In this document: positions 1 to 12,284 of the stretch, in pieces | How positions within the stretch are numbered: position 1 is the first letter of the stretch | How the letters are laid out: every line of letters begins with the position of its first letter | Source: Terebella lapidaria | Taxonomy: Eukaryota > Annelida > Polychaeta > Terebellida > Terebellidae | DNA: 64,000 nucleotides | Assembly: GCA_949152475.1 (NCBI GenBank) | Contig: OX424561.1 | Coordinates: 8,308,001 to 8,372,000 of the forward strand | Direction: 5' to 3' | Position numbers and translations under genes: made by a program | Notes under the pieces: generated by a model | Told to the model about the DNA's origin: nothing | The model's input: only the letters and a program-made list of their open reading frames with translations | The model's database searches: none

Positions 1-1500
1 TACCATGACAGTTGTTTATTGGCATGTTGTGCGAGAAAATGCATATGACATTATATTCTCGTGCTAGATCGCTAGATAAACCGATCTAGCGCTCGAAACA
101 ATGTCATATGCATATATTATGACATTGAGTTTCACGCGATGCTCGGACAATCAGACATTTTAATCAGTTTCACTTAATTTAGTTAATTAATAGTCTTGCT
201 AATGCTGTCTAACCACGTTCAAATTGATCAGACAAAACAAATAACACATCAGTTTCAATTAATTACTAATGCCTGTTCCATCATACAAGGCTGGTATGCT
301 CCATCGTGGTATTTGAATGGCATATTTCTAAAATACATCGGTTTGATTGTAACTATTGTATGGCAGACACCGGAGCAACACCGTTACCGTTAACACATAT
401 TTCTTGAAATGTCAATGCCCTGACGATTGCATATACACGATTTTATTTCGTATCAGGGTTATGGTGATATCAACTATTTCCCGGTAATATCAACGGCCGA
501 CCACACTCACCAACTGTTACATGGGTAAAGATCAATCATGCGACATTGAATTCAGCTCTCGATGTTATGGAATACACTTGGTAGTTTAGTGTCAAGACAT
601 GTGTCTGTCTGTGAGGACAATAGTAAATGGATAACGGAGCATGTATCCTAACCATTGACATTGTTGATTTACCAATGCAGCATTGTGGCACTTGGAGAAG
701 ACTGACTGAGGTTTTTTTTTCTTTTTACCAACATTGTGCAGCATAGTTTGTCACTGTAGCTGTGATAGGTCTCCCATAGGATGCATATAATTTAGAAACA
801 CCTCAGATTTGGGTTAGTTGTGATGAACAGTTAAACTGTTATGATTGCCCCACATTTCTTCACACATGGAAACTACCAGCGAATCCAGCAATGCAGTGAA
901 TGGCATTGAATAAGCGATACTCATCACACTCAATAAGAAGTCAGCGTTAAACCTTTTGTTGACCTTTGGCGCATGTGTTGAAGAACAAATATGGGATTCC
1001 AAACACTACATAGATCTCAGATAGCCTCTTCAACGTGCCACATTCCTGCATCAAATTAAGTATAGCCATTACTGGGAAGGAGATAGAATACCATTATGGG
1101 TGGATTACATTGCATAGGTGTAACAAAAAACATATTCAGTTTCACAGAGTAGCACATTATCAAACAAACCACAGCCATTTGTTTAAAAAGGACGGCAATT
1201 GCATAGACTTTCTCTGATATCACGCACATTTCCTATATATCTCATATTCACTTCATTTGAATTGTTCTGTTCTAGCAGGAGACCCAAATGAACAGTAATA
1301 TATCAGGTTGAAAGGAGGTGGAGTGGAGAAGTCATTGGGTTGAATTGGAGAAGTCAACGGAATGAACTAAGTCAAAACACCATGGAGATCCAAGGGATTC
1401 TATCAGAGTTGTCGATATGTTTTCGTTCGACATGAACAGATAGATATTCCATACATAACAATATAATGTTTGAATTGGAGACATCATTAGATAGCCAGTC
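1..1500. other. Unassigned AT-rich non-coding DNA
   Basis: Apart from the hairpin at 39-113 I see no gene, splice-flanked exon or repeat family here. The short open frames lie on both strands, lack recognisable motifs and look like chance. Confidence 0.5.
39..113. repeat. 75-nt imperfect hairpin
   Basis: The left arm begins ATGCATATGACATT and ends GCTAGATCG. The right arm is CGATCTAGC through AATGTCATATGCAT. The arms are about 32 nt each, pair almost throughout with a small central mismatch (TATATTCTCGT against GTTTCGAGC), and enclose a ~10-nt loop. It could be a short MITE remnant or a pre-miRNA-sized stem-loop. The sequence alone does not decide this. Confidence 0.6.
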
Positions 1501-1509
1501 CATTTCATT

Positions 1510-2060
1510 TTTCAATGGGGTATATAACATGTAGTGATCAGTGCAATGAAACCTACACCGTAGGCTATTCGTCAAGTATACAACCTTAAATCGAGTATAT
1601 GTAAATCGCGAAAAATGTGTTTGAGGGGACCCATTTTCATAGGATGTCAGCAACGAGGTTGATCCCTATCTATTTACTGGTAACATTATTTGTTCATTCA
1701 ACGGGCCTTAGTTCAAGAAATTACATCAGTGGTTGGAAAATTTGAATGGTTTACATGGGACAAACTACTCCCATGTGATATATGGGGGATTCCAGGAATT
1801 TGTTGAGTTTTGTCAATGAAAAATTAATCTAACTGGCCATAGACCATACACATGGCCATAGATGAATATTCAACATATATGCAGTCTGGAGACATAACTG
1901 GACAGGATTTTCAATTCCCTTTCCGATGGTATATAACATGTAATGATCCATGCCATGAAACTGACATAGTAGGCTATTTACCAAGTACATCCTCATCCTC
2001 TTATTTCGAACATGCGGAAATCGTGAGAAGTGCATTGAGGGTTACACATGTTTATACTTT
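1510..2060. repeat. Local direct duplication, period about 400 bp
   Basis: A stretch at about 1517-1650 recurs at about 1920-2055 with substitutions and indels. Shared landmarks are GGTATATAACATGTA, then TGATC, ATGAAAC, GTAGGCTATT and an AAATCG/GAAATCGTGAGAA segment. Flanking sequence also aligns weakly (1715-1800 against 2110-2210). No coding frame survives in both copies with certainty, although the minus-strand translations show a similar HFSRF...DHYMLYT pattern. Confidence 0.55.
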
Positions 2061-3290
2061 TGTTGACATGAAGTTCGTTCCTATATTTGTAATGTTGACA
2101 TGTTTCATTTCATTCAGTGGACCCTACTTGACAAAATGATACCAGTTGGTGAGGGTTCTGTGGGAATACACATGGTTCAAAATATGCCCAGGCACTATAT
2201 GGGTTCTGTCGAGCGATTCAAAGAGTTGTCGATTAAAAAAATGTTCAAACCTATGTAGAAGAGTGAATATTATGTCTACAGTGATGTTTGATAAATTATT
2301 CGAAATGTTATTCAATTCCCCCTCTTTTGATACCTCTTGTGTGAGGATATACCAATTAGAACTGATATTACAGACCTAAAGGCAACCATACCCCCTAGTG
2401 CTTTTTGTCGCGAAAGCGTCGAAAAGCGATTCAGGGTACCTTCAAATAAGTGGTGTAAACAGAGAGTACATCCCTACATTTTCAATGTTAACATTTGATT
2501 TCCAACTGAGGACACCCTGGGGCTTCTGAAACAATATGTTTCGCTGAGTTATAGTGGGGGGGGGGTGCATGGGGGACCCCCGTAGCCCGTGGCCTATAGC
2601 TGCCTGCTTTATTATCTATACGTCAATAATTCTCTAGCTGTGGGATGTGCTGTGCGTCGTGGGTTGGTGAACTGATAGGCTTGAGGGGTAAACGACCAAA
2701 TCATATGTGATCTGGCTACTCTCAGATAAGGATTAATGAAAATCACCATAAAGTGATTTGGCCATTGGTTTCTGAAATAAAAGTCAGTAAACTATACCTG
2801 TCAATGAGGCCGTAATACATGTAACTGTCTCATTCGAAAGAAGTTCGGTGGATACTATGTATTAGCTGTCGTCGCGCTGCCACTGCTTCGCTGCCACCAT
2901 ACATGTCTGACAGGCTTTGCGTAATTTCAAACCAAATCATAGTGCCGACCATCATGATGGTCGTATATCGTGATAACCTATGCTATGAAAGCAAATGCAA
3001 AGAATGCCACGAAAGAACAGATTTTTCTGTGAAAACGAAACAGGTTGGTAGGTAAGAAAGTAGGAAGGAGGGTTGTTTGAGAGGGGAGTGTAAAGTAGGT
3101 AGGTAGGTAGGCAGGCAGGCAGGCAGGTAATATAAATTATGAAAATAAATGATGAAGATTCAGCAAGGATTTAATCCCAATCTTTGGACAAGCTCTTTGA
3201 ACATGACAAAATCATGGGAAGTTAATGAATCTTCTGTAGGAGTTTTGCTAATACTAGTTCAGTTCTGAAACATAACGGCAATAATGAAAG
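2060..3290. other. Unassigned non-coding DNA
   Basis: This holds a G-rich run near 2558-2580 and the microsatellite at 3096-3128. I see no gene or known repeat. Confidence 0.45.
3096..3128 (+). repeat. GGTA/GGCA tetranucleotide microsatellite
   Basis: A run of AGGT units changes into a run of AGGC units and then returns to AGGT. Confidence 0.9.
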
Positions 3291-4130
3291 ACACTGACTG
3301 GAGATTTGGTTCGTAGGAACATATTTTAAGCGACGGACGATAAAGCACCAGCGGGATACACCTACGCGGAAGTCGACGACCGGAGAGCATTTAGTTTGGA
3401 TGTTTAGTTCTGGATGTATTGAATGAGTATTATATCAAGCTTCCTTTTTCCCACAAAGGCATCTCTTATATGAGTTACACAAATTATATGCCTTCATTTT
3501 TCACTGAAATATCATTCCTCAGTGAAATGATTATCTTCAATTATTTATGTGCACTTCCAAGAAAGTGAGTCAATGGTTGATGCTGGAGTCAGCAGACCAT
3601 GTAAGTAAGGCAAAACCATCAGGGAAAGCACTCGAATATACAGGAGATAATATTTAAGCTCCAGACAAGTGTTTACTAGTAGTTTAGATACGGGAATATA
3701 TTTCTACTTCTGTTTTATATATCGAGAATATTCAGTTTCATATTTTTGCCATAGTCGTAAGAGTACGTTCTGGTCAATAATAACAATTATTATTAACACA
3801 ATATACGTGCAAAATAAGAATTGAATAAACATATGAATGATATACAAAAATATCGACAGCCCTATATTTTCTTGGATTGTGATCTGTCATGATTTCTAGC
3901 ACATACGAACATTGAATTGTGATACTGTGGACTTGCGTCACCACTATTGAGTTTTCAGTGTAAATACATGCGATATTGGACAATATTAAAAAAGGTATCA
4001 GTTATCTGTTGCATATATTCAAATGTGATACAATTCCCATTTTAACTTCAGCTACACCAATCGTAAGGGATTGGTAAATTATGTTTAATTTACGTAATGT
4101 TTGATTACGTAATGTTTGATTACGTTTGTC

Positions 4131-4325
4131 CTAATTCGATCAGGTGTACAGTAGAAACAACTACATTTAACACACTGTCTGCCCCTGATGACGCCAGTGT
4201 GTCTTTGGATAAACTATTTGGTCGGGCTTTGTTTCTATTGCAAAATGTTGTATTTTACGTTTATTATTGACATGATCAAAATCTGATTGTATTGGTGGCA
4301 ATAGATTGATACTTACATTGCAACC
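4131..4325 (+). repeat. R1 repeat, partial copy
   Basis: R1 is a ~357-bp family defined in this window. Its landmarks, in order, are CAGTAGAAACAACTACAT, CTGATGACGCCAGTGTGTC, GGTCGGGCTTTGTTTCTATT, a CATCAAAATCTG segment and AATAGATTGATACTTACATT. This copy holds about the first 190 bp in forward orientation. Confidence 0.85.
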
Positions 4326-4900
4326 ACCTACCACTACATAGGCCAGAATACACACAAATAAGACCCTGACAGAAAAAGTGACCCAATACAGGTAGTCAGA
4401 GAAGCAAAATGTAAGCATCTAGATGCTTTTGTTTATGTGAAATACAATAGACGCAGAATCGATACCCAGTATAAAGTATTCCGAGCGAGTCCTCTGTCTC
4501 ATAGTCCGGGGACAGAAAGTCATATCAGGCATACCATGCATACGAAGTGAGAGAAAACAAAAATGACGGGGAAACTCATGAACCCCAAAATTTGCCATTA
4601 GGAGATAAAAATAGGTGTTCCGGAAAGAGTGGGCATTTCCTGCCCCACTAGTGGCACCCGTCATGAATTCCCCTAAATTAACATGCAAATAGATTTAGTT
4701 GCATGGCAGTCATGGATTTGGTGTATTTATCAACCAGATCACGAAGACGTCCATAGAATTTCTAGCTGGGCACTTCGATAAACACAGTCCTCATATTTGC
4801 AACTAACAAACACACCGTATGCTGGTGACACTTTCTCACGAATGGTAATGTGAGGCCCACTTGATATGATTTCGCTTGGATATAAATCATATATAATACA
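4326..4900. other. Unassigned DNA within unit U1
   Basis: No gene was recognised. Two short minus-strand open frames lie here without motifs or matching splice sites. Confidence 0.4.
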
Positions 4901-5175
4901 CTGTTTACGTTTGTTATTGTCATCTTCAAAATCTGGTTCTATTGGTGGGAATAGGATACCAACAAATGTAGTATGACTATTTTCGGATGTGGAATATACA
5001 AAACACAAAGTCGATATTCACAGTAGAAACAACTACATTTCACACACTGTCTGCCCCTGATGACGCCAACTATTTGGTTGAGGTTTCTTCCATTCCATAT
5101 GTGTCTTATTGTAGATTTTGTATCAACATCAACAAAACCTTATGCATTTGGTGTTAAAAGGTTGATACAAACAAC
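4900..5175 (+). repeat. R1 repeat, broken copy
   Basis: R1 pieces are out of order. A segment with CATCTTCAAAATCTGG lies at 4920-4965. The CAGTAGAAACAACTACAT to GATGACGCC part follows at 5020-5080. A diverged GGTTGATAC end lies near 5158. The order suggests either more than one R1 unit with internal deletion or rearrangement. Confidence 0.6.
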
Positions 5176-5234
5176 ATTGATTTGAGTCATATCACACAGT
5201 CGTAGAGACACCGACTAAACACTCACAAAGCCTT

Positions 5235-5480
5235 CCAAACGCACTCCTAACTATATAAAAGAATCACCAAGCGCCCCAAGCAGCCGATCGATCACCTTAG
5301 ATCTGCAAAGCTCCCGAGGTACCGGAGGCCAGCTGTGAATGGAATCTGTCACTGGTCACAGTCGTTAGGTGTTATACAGTGTTTCCGAGTACGATCTGTG
5401 AACCGGACGTATTGTGGGGATTACAAGCAAATGGCGGCAATATGACAAATAGTAGAATGTGGACAATAAACTATATTCGC
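5235..5480 (+). repeat. Shared module M5 with TATA-like box, copy 1
   Basis: This is the best conserved module of the tandem units. It contains CTATATAAAAGAATC followed by GCGCCCC...CAGCCGATCGATCACC, then GTGAATGGAATCTGTCA and TTATACAGTGTTTCCGAGTA. Copies lie at about 8060, 15010 and 20025. The TATAAAAG motif with a nearby GC-richer stretch resembles a core promoter, but U3 and U4 have GTATAGAAAT instead. Promoter function is only a possibility. Confidence 0.5.
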
Positions 5481-6004
5481 TCCTTCCAATGGAAAATGGG
5501 TGGAAATGTTTTAGCGTACGAATTGTAGCTGTACTAACATTGTTTGTAACTCTCATGGTACGAGTAAACGTTAGAAATCGAGAGTAGCAAAATTGGTCGC
5601 CGTATTAAATAGATGCGTTAGTCAAAATTGTTGATATGAGATCGTCAGTCAGTTGAAATTGAATGAAGTTTGTGCTGGGCGACTCTTTGTCATTTCGTGC
5701 GCAGAGCTGTCACTGTGCGAAGCGGCACCGGATGTTAAAGTTACTTTGTATTTGATTAAGGCCGCCGCTGATGTGGCGAGTAATAATGATGATACTGTGA
5801 TAAAACTTTAGGCTTCTATATATCACAAGTTCGAGTCCTATATCGTTACAATATTTACACCAACGTTCATTTTTATCTGAAATGACCGTAATTATACGAA
5901 TGACCGTATATACGAATGTAAACACCAACCAAACTATAATTTGATGATGATAATAACATACCTACAAATATTTTAAAATAAAAATGAAGCCCTACCTAGT
6001 ATTT

Positions 6005-6285
6005 ACAGCCAAAGCCAAATTTGTGTCATCAGGGGCAGACAGTGTGTGACATGTAGGTGTTTCTACTATGCACTAGGTGGAATTAGTATACATGTACAAC
6101 ATGTACAACATGTACAACGGCCCAATAACCTAGAATAAATAAGAGATCCGAAATGAGCCCATGAAATAGGTGTATGATGGTATCCTTCGGGACAGAATTA
6201 ACGTTCACCAGCAGTGACACCGGCTCATTGGTAGGAATGTAAGTTTCAACCTATTACCACCAACCCAAATCAATAATAAATGCGA
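6005..6285 (-). repeat. R1 repeat, minus-strand copy
   Basis: This is the reverse complement of R1. GTCATCAGGGGCAGACAGTG comes first, then GGTGGAATTAGTATAC, then GTGACACCGGCTCATTGGTA, and CAACCTATTACCACCAA at the end. A run of ACATGTACA repeats (about 6090-6120) interrupts it. Confidence 0.8.
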
Positions 6286-8639
6286 CCGAAATGGTTTGGT
6301 GATGTACCAGTCTACACGACTTTGAGCACAATTATAGGAAACCATCGCCCTCTTTAATCAACAACACTATTCCATTAACATCAACAACTTTAGCGATCTC
6401 TAGGTCGCTCAGACATTAACCGAGTGCCCCATGGAAGTTTCTGCTATATTTGTTACAAATAATTGTCATGGGTCATAAAGTCACATGAAAGATTAGTGTC
6501 TGCTGATATATCATCGTTTCTGTCCCCTGATTATGTTATGAATGACCTCACCTGACATAGAAATTGCATGCTGTATATTACTAGAAATGAACTTCTATAG
6601 CTCTGCTGGTGACTGTTTTACAACATATTTCCTGGTTAAATTTGGTATTTATGGTTAACATTGTGTGTCCTATATAGAGTGAACACGATGAATGTCGTTG
6701 TCATAGAATACATTATTTGAGCCAATAAAATTTGGAAACATATATATCATTTTTCTTACACCAGGTCTCATCATTAGAGAAAGGAGGTCAATGGACTGGT
6801 TTTCGAAGAAAGTATGGAAAAAGGCAAAACTATGATATCAAATCATCAAACTGTCGGAGCACAGTTAACGAAAAAAAATATTTAGCAATAATTTGTCAGG
6901 GAATGAAACAAAAGCTATACCATTAGCACCAAGCAAGATCCTGGCTACACATGCAGTTGATAACTGAATTTAAATAATTCATGCAGACCAGTAGAGCTCA
7001 CCATACTAGTGGTATGGCCGTTGGTTTTTGATGTTACTGTACTATAATTGTGTAACTTTGAACGTAGTTGCAGTTGAATTGAATTGAATTTTTTAAACAT
7101 TGGAATCGTTTGGTTCCATCATTATTACATATGAATATCCATCAAATTTCTATCCTTTTTCTCTCAATAGCATCAGGTGGGCGAAACAACGCAAATATAC
7201 GCTTTCGTTTATTATTGAAACATCCTTCCTGGGTTAAACGAATACCTCCTCGTCAATTAGTTATATGTACTTAAGAAAAATTGAGTCAGTGAGTATTATG
7301 CTGAAGCCAACAGACCATCTAAGTTTGGCAAAAATATCAAGGAAAACACACAGAACATACACGGTATACATGGTATATGTTGGGAGGTAGACATAAGAAC
7401 GACACGGCTTGTAAAAATGATGGTGTAGTACATGATTTATGCTCCATACAACGTAGGCGAAACTTCTCCAGAACCTCAGGTATGTTATAAGTGTTTAGTA
7501 GTAGCCCAGGCGTAAGGGAATATCTTTCTACTTCTGTTTAGAAAAAAATATCATCCCATTTCAAGATATTTGTCATAATCGTAAGAGTACCTTCAGATCA
7601 ATATTATTATAACAGCAAAAGCATCAACGCAAATCATGCACAAAGAAAAATATATTAATAAATATCGAGAGTCCGATATTTTGTTGGACTGATCTCTGAT
7701 TATTTCTAGCTCATACTTGGTACATTTCTACATTGAATTGCGACACTATGGACATGCGTTATCACTATCGACTTTTCAGTGTAACTACACACAACATTAG
7801 ACATTTAATATCAATTTGGTCGTGCATATCCAACAACCACAATAACTACAACCACAATAATGGCAAAGACTATATAGGCCATAATGGATCCAAGTTGGCC
7901 CGGATATAAGCAAGTGATCCACCGCAGGTAGTCGGAGATGCAAAATGTAAACATTTATACTTTCTCACGAATAACACTATGATCATGTAAGACAATTTAA
8001 TTTCATCATACATTGATATGAGTCATATCAAACACCCACAAAACCTCTGAAACACACTCCTAACTGTATAAAAGAATCATGAAGCGCCCTCAAGCAGCTG
8101 ATCAATCACCTGAGTTCTGCGAAGCTCCCGAGGTATTCGAGGCTAGCTGTGAATGGAATCTGTCAGAGGTCATGGTCTTCAGGTCATACAGTGTTTCTGA
8201 GTAAATTCCAATCAAAGGCTGACTACACAATCTGGCATATACTGGGTGGACAATGTGAACAATGTGAACAATAAACTATTGTCAGTCCTTTCAATGGACA
8301 ATGAGTTAATATATATTTAACCAACGAATTTTCTCTATTGTCACGATATAACGATACTGTGATAAAATTATAAGTTTCTATAAATCAGGAGTTAGAATCC
8401 TACGTTGATATGGTAGAGATCTTGTCCGGATACATTTCCAAATCAATGATCATTTGAATCTCATGAATATACGACAACATGCGACTCAATACTAAGTCCG
8501 GCAGGCGTGGCTTTGGGATGTACCAGAAATATGAAAATTATAGTTTTCCCCCGTATTTTATTTGTTTCAACCTTAGACGATGATGCCCTCCACCGTCCTA
8601 ATATTTATATTAAAACCAAACAGTCTTGCCACAACCACT

Positions 8640-8835
8640 ATCGATTAAAGTTGGAATCAATTTTAAAATCAGCCACGCAAACTTGAAAGTACATCTCAAG
8701 ATAGTCAGGAATATATAGGAAATATGCACAGTTCGACAACAGATATTTAGAAAATTGCCGTTAATCGTGCATGAAAACAATGGATAGCGAATAAAATGAT
8801 CGGCCTGCCTACATTGCCGGTTGTCTCGAAGATCT
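8640..8835. repeat. Dispersed repeat shared with 53770-53965
   Basis: AAGTTGGAATCAATTTTAAA begins both copies. Both continue with GTCAGGAATATATA, AGTTCGAC, AAATTGCCGTTAATCGTGC and GATCGGCCTGCCT. The second copy carries a short extra segment after AAATCAGCCA. A weaker third copy lies at about 8 kb from the right end (58000-58130). This links the left and right duplicated blocks of the window. Confidence 0.8.
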
Positions 8836-9689
8836 CGGAAATGACCCTTCAAAGTAAGGAATGAAAACTACTGTAAAACGACACCCTCTCTGAAAGTTCA
8901 ATACATGAATCTTATGTTCCTGGGTGCTACAACCCGTGAGTCAGGTTGTAACATTTAGTCAGTACAACAGATACAAAGCACCATTGTGGAGAGAAATATG
9001 ATTATTAGTTTTGTGTACATACAAGTAACATATCAGCGCAACCTCACAGAAAAACAACCAGAAGAGAGAAGGAAAATGACAGAACCAATTTATTATATTG
9101 CAAACAGTGTTCCCCCCAAAATAGCCAGGAATGTATCATAAAACAGGGCTGTTGAAACAATAGGCACACGCAAAAAAAACGAGAAACAATTGCGGTTGAT
9201 GAAATTGATGCTATATCCCAGTCCGAAGAGAAACTTCATACTATTTTGCATGAGCCACAATCTTCTAATTTCCTTTTTTGATAACACTGAAGTGAAAAAT
9301 GAATCATAATTTTACATATCAACAACATAAACAGGATTGAAATAATTTTGGGCATATTCTACTATCAAATCTAGGCAACTATCGAACTTACACACTCGGG
9401 AACATTATCCCAAATCACTTCTCCCAAGAGATTTCTGCTAGACTTGGTGCAAACTTGACAGAAATTGTAGGAATCTCTTGCTCGCTCAGACATTGACCGA
9501 GTGTCCTACACAAATTTCTGCTACATTCTTTACGAAGAATTGTCATGTGCCATGGAGTGACATAAAAAAAATTAGTGTCGGCTAATATATCATCGCGTCT
9601 GTCCCTTGGATGCGTTATGAATGACCTTATCTGACTTAGAAAGTACATGCTGGATATTACTGGAATAGACGTAGACCCAGTATGAAGTA

Positions 9690-9875
9690 TCAGGTGTACA
9701 GTAGAAAGAACTACATTCAACACACTGTCTGCCTTTGATGACATCAGTGTGTTCCTGGATAAACTATTTGGTCGGGCTTTGTTTCTGTTGCAAAATGTTG
9801 TATTTTACGTTTGTTTTTGGTATCATCAAAATCTGACTGTATTGGTGGTAATAGATTGATACTTACATTCTATAA
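9690..9875 (+). repeat. R1 repeat, partial copy
   Basis: Forward R1 from TCAGGTGTACAGTAGAAAGA to TTGATACTTACATTC, about 190 bp and close in sequence to the copies at 4131 and 12710. Confidence 0.85.
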
Positions 9876-10359
9876 CTCTGTTAACGAAAAATTACGTGGT
9901 TGTATTTTGTTTTGCTGGTTGTGGTGTGTTTTCTTGTATTGTCTGAACACGATGAATGCCGTTGTCAATGAATACACTACTACTACTGGTTTTTGAGCCA
10001 ATATAATTTAGCAACACATATCATTCTTCTCACGCAAGATACACAAGGTTGTCCATGTTAAACTCGTAGATTTGAGAACCTGCAGATCAATGGGCTGTTT
10101 TTTTTTCAAGAATGTATGAAAAAGATATCATCAAACATTCAAAGTACAGTTCGCAACAATTTAATTGCCAATATGCTGTCAGGACCAACAACCAACACCA
10201 CCAAGCAGGTTCCATTGTAAATTGATGCTAGCAACTACATAATGTTCCTCCATATTCCTTCCTGCCCCCTTAGACATAGTCTATGCTGGCACATATTATT
10301 CAAAGCCAGGTAAATTGATTCATGTCGAGAGTAGGCCTACGTGTAAATTCCATTCATAC

Positions 10360-10945
10360 GGAAGCCCATAGGTGACATGCGCGTAAAAAAATTCTGTGTC
10401 TTTTCCAGCAAAAAGCTAGCACGTTCGAACGTGGAAGCATTTAACACTATCACTTTCGCACGTGGAAACAGTTTAGGCTATTGCGTTCACACGTGGAAAG
10501 TCCTAATTTACCACGTTCACACGTGGGAGCATTTAACGCTTCCACGTTCGCACGTGGAAACTTCAGGAGCTACCACGTTCGCACGTGCAAAGATTTGGGT
10601 GTGGTAGCATCAAATACTTTCACGTGTGAACGTGGTAGCTTTGAATCTTTCTACGAGTGAACGTAGAAACCTAAATCTTTCTACGTGCGAACGTGGAAAG
10701 GTATAAATGCTTCCACGTGTGAACGTAGTAGCTTTGAAACTTTCTACGTGTGAACGTGGAAACCTACATCTTTCTACTTGCGAACGTGATAAGTTTTGAA
10801 GTTACCACGTGCGAACGTGATAGCGCTAAATGCTTCCACGTGGGAACGTGATAGCTTTGAACTTTCTACGTTCGAACGTGCAAAGTTTTTAATAGAAAAA
10901 AAACACCAAATTTTTTCCCGCACATGTCACCTATAATGGGCTTCC
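10360..10945. mobile_element. Element A: TIR element with nested inverted minisatellite of E-box palindromes
   Basis: The terminal inverted repeats are about 45 bp. The left end reads GGAAGCCCATAGGTGACATG, then GCG and an A-run; the right end is its near reverse complement. ATAC flanks both sides (10356-10359 and 10946-10949), a possible 4-bp target duplication. The interior is an array of ~31-36-bp units. Six units in the form ACGTTCNCACGTGGAA (10420-10590) are followed by about nine units in the opposite orientation, CACGTGNGAACGT (10621-10885). The whole element therefore folds as one large inverted repeat made of smaller palindromes. Nine exact CACGTG motifs occur. There is no coding capacity, so it is non-autonomous. 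Confidence 0.85.
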
Positions 10946-10949
10946 ATAC

Positions 10950-12280
10950 ATTCACTATATGAAAAAAGCCAACTATAGTTTTCATGTTAAAGTAACTGCC
11001 TTCGAAAGTATGCAATATTTTTCTCAAAACTAAATTTTAGTGCATCTAATACAAGATGACAAAACATGTGCACAATGATTTTGCCGATTAAGACCCATCG
11101 GAGTAGTATTTCCACCCGTTTTAACACACATTTGATGCAACTTTTGTACATAAACAAACGAAGTGTATCCATCAAACCCGAATGTAAACAGAGGCCCAAA
11201 TTGTCCCCAAAACTCCAGTACAAGTATTTTGTCGGTTTGTTTTAGCATATATAGAGTAACTATAAAAACTAATTAGTGATTTACTTTGGTGTGTGTGGAA
11301 TTGTTAGTCCATCTTGCACATTTATGCTTTGTTTACATCTGCGTGTGGTGGTAACAGTTCCTGTATTTACATTAAGAAACACCTGTAAAAGGAAGGGCTG
11401 TATTCATAGTATTTGATATGAGTACCTCCCAATCAGTTAATTTAACATGTTGGATATAAAATATAATTTTAAAAAAAATAATGCCTATTTTCTAAGGCAG
11501 TTGCTTTAACGTTTCATAGTGTTCGTCAAATGGATACTCTATCCTATAGTAGGTCTTAGCAATATTCAACATAATAATTATTTCATAGACGGTTCTCGTG
11601 ATGTTTGTGAACCTTCTCCTTGTATCGTAAAATTTCACATTAGATTCATCGCATTCGTCATTCATCATAAGTAATAACTTTTTATACTTCCATTTAGGTA
11701 CGCAAGGATATATGGACTCGCCTCTAGACTAAAATCATACTCTGAAACGTTTGTTTTACTTCTGACAGAGAATGCGATCAAAGCTGTTGCAAAAGGTGCT
11801 TTACTTTTTCTGAAACCACAACTTTTACTGAACATTTAATTGGAATGACCATTTTCATAAGTGGTGACAAACATATCTATCATCATAAATTTTATGTGAT
11901 GTTTTTTTATCAAAGAGCTGGTTAATATTTTATCTGCTACATAACTATTGCTACATCGTCCAGTTTCTATGGGCAATAAATGCACGAGAGAACACAAAGC
12001 TACATCTTGCGCATCATCGAAATGTACTTGGCTAATGGCATTTCTCTATCAACATTTACGAACAACAAACTTTTATTGGCCATCAAAACACTATAAACCA
12101 TAACACTGTGTTTAATGGTGATTTTGTGCTAGATTTTGTTTCTATTTTGTCGGCACTATATTACAACTACTACTTTTACATGGATTGTCTTTCGCACAAT
12201 TTCATAGAGTAATATATGCTGATACATGCGAAAGCAGAGTACCTGATTTTCAATTAGTGTTAGATGAATTCATGTGGTAG
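10950..12280. other. Unassigned AT-rich spacer between U2 and U3
   Basis: I see no gene or recognised repeat. The two overlapping minus-strand open frames at 10987-11248 are different frames of one stretch and carry no motif. Confidence 0.45.
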
Positions 12281-12284
12281 TATG

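Larger units (their letters stand above)
3290..6960 (+). repeat. Tandem segmental duplication, unit U1
   Basis: This is the first of four or five old copies of a multi-kilobase unit. Ordered modules shared with U2 are: 3400-3980 (matches 7190-7800, including TCGTAAGAGTAC and TTTTCAGTGTAA), 5210-5560 (matches 8030-8330), 5780-5850 (GATACTGTGATAAAA; matches 8345-8400), 6395-6640 (matches 9465-9670) and 6700-6900 (matches 9940-10160). Several modules also occur in U3 and U4. Insertions of repeat R1 interrupt it. The copies differ by many indels and no reading frame is kept, so the unit looks non-coding. Confidence 0.7.
7080..10260 (+). repeat. Tandem segmental duplication, unit U2
   Basis: This is the second copy of the unit described at U1, with the same module order. 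The TATA-like module is at about 8060-8330, the GATACTGTGATAAAA module at 8349, the GACTTAGAAAGTACATGCTGG module near 9635, and the GAACACGATGAATG...CAGTTCGCAAC module at 9945-10165. It is about 3.1 kb from U1, so it is the least interrupted copy. A minus-strand open frame at 9093-9287 matches a decayed counterpart at 23150-23290 in U4. The shared translation (FLFGLGYSINFINRNCF against VSLQLGHDIIVVNRHCF) may be chance or a lost exon. Confidence 0.7.

Noticed and set aside
5820-5845. B-box-like AGTTCGAGTCC that could mark a tRNA or SINE
   Set aside because: There is no A box at the right distance, no cloverleaf, and the homologous position in U2 has lost the motif.
10420-10885. Regularly spaced repeats resembling a CRISPR array
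   Set aside because: The units are palindromic minisatellite repeats that flip orientation inside a TIR element of a eukaryotic genome. There are no unique spacers and no cas genes.
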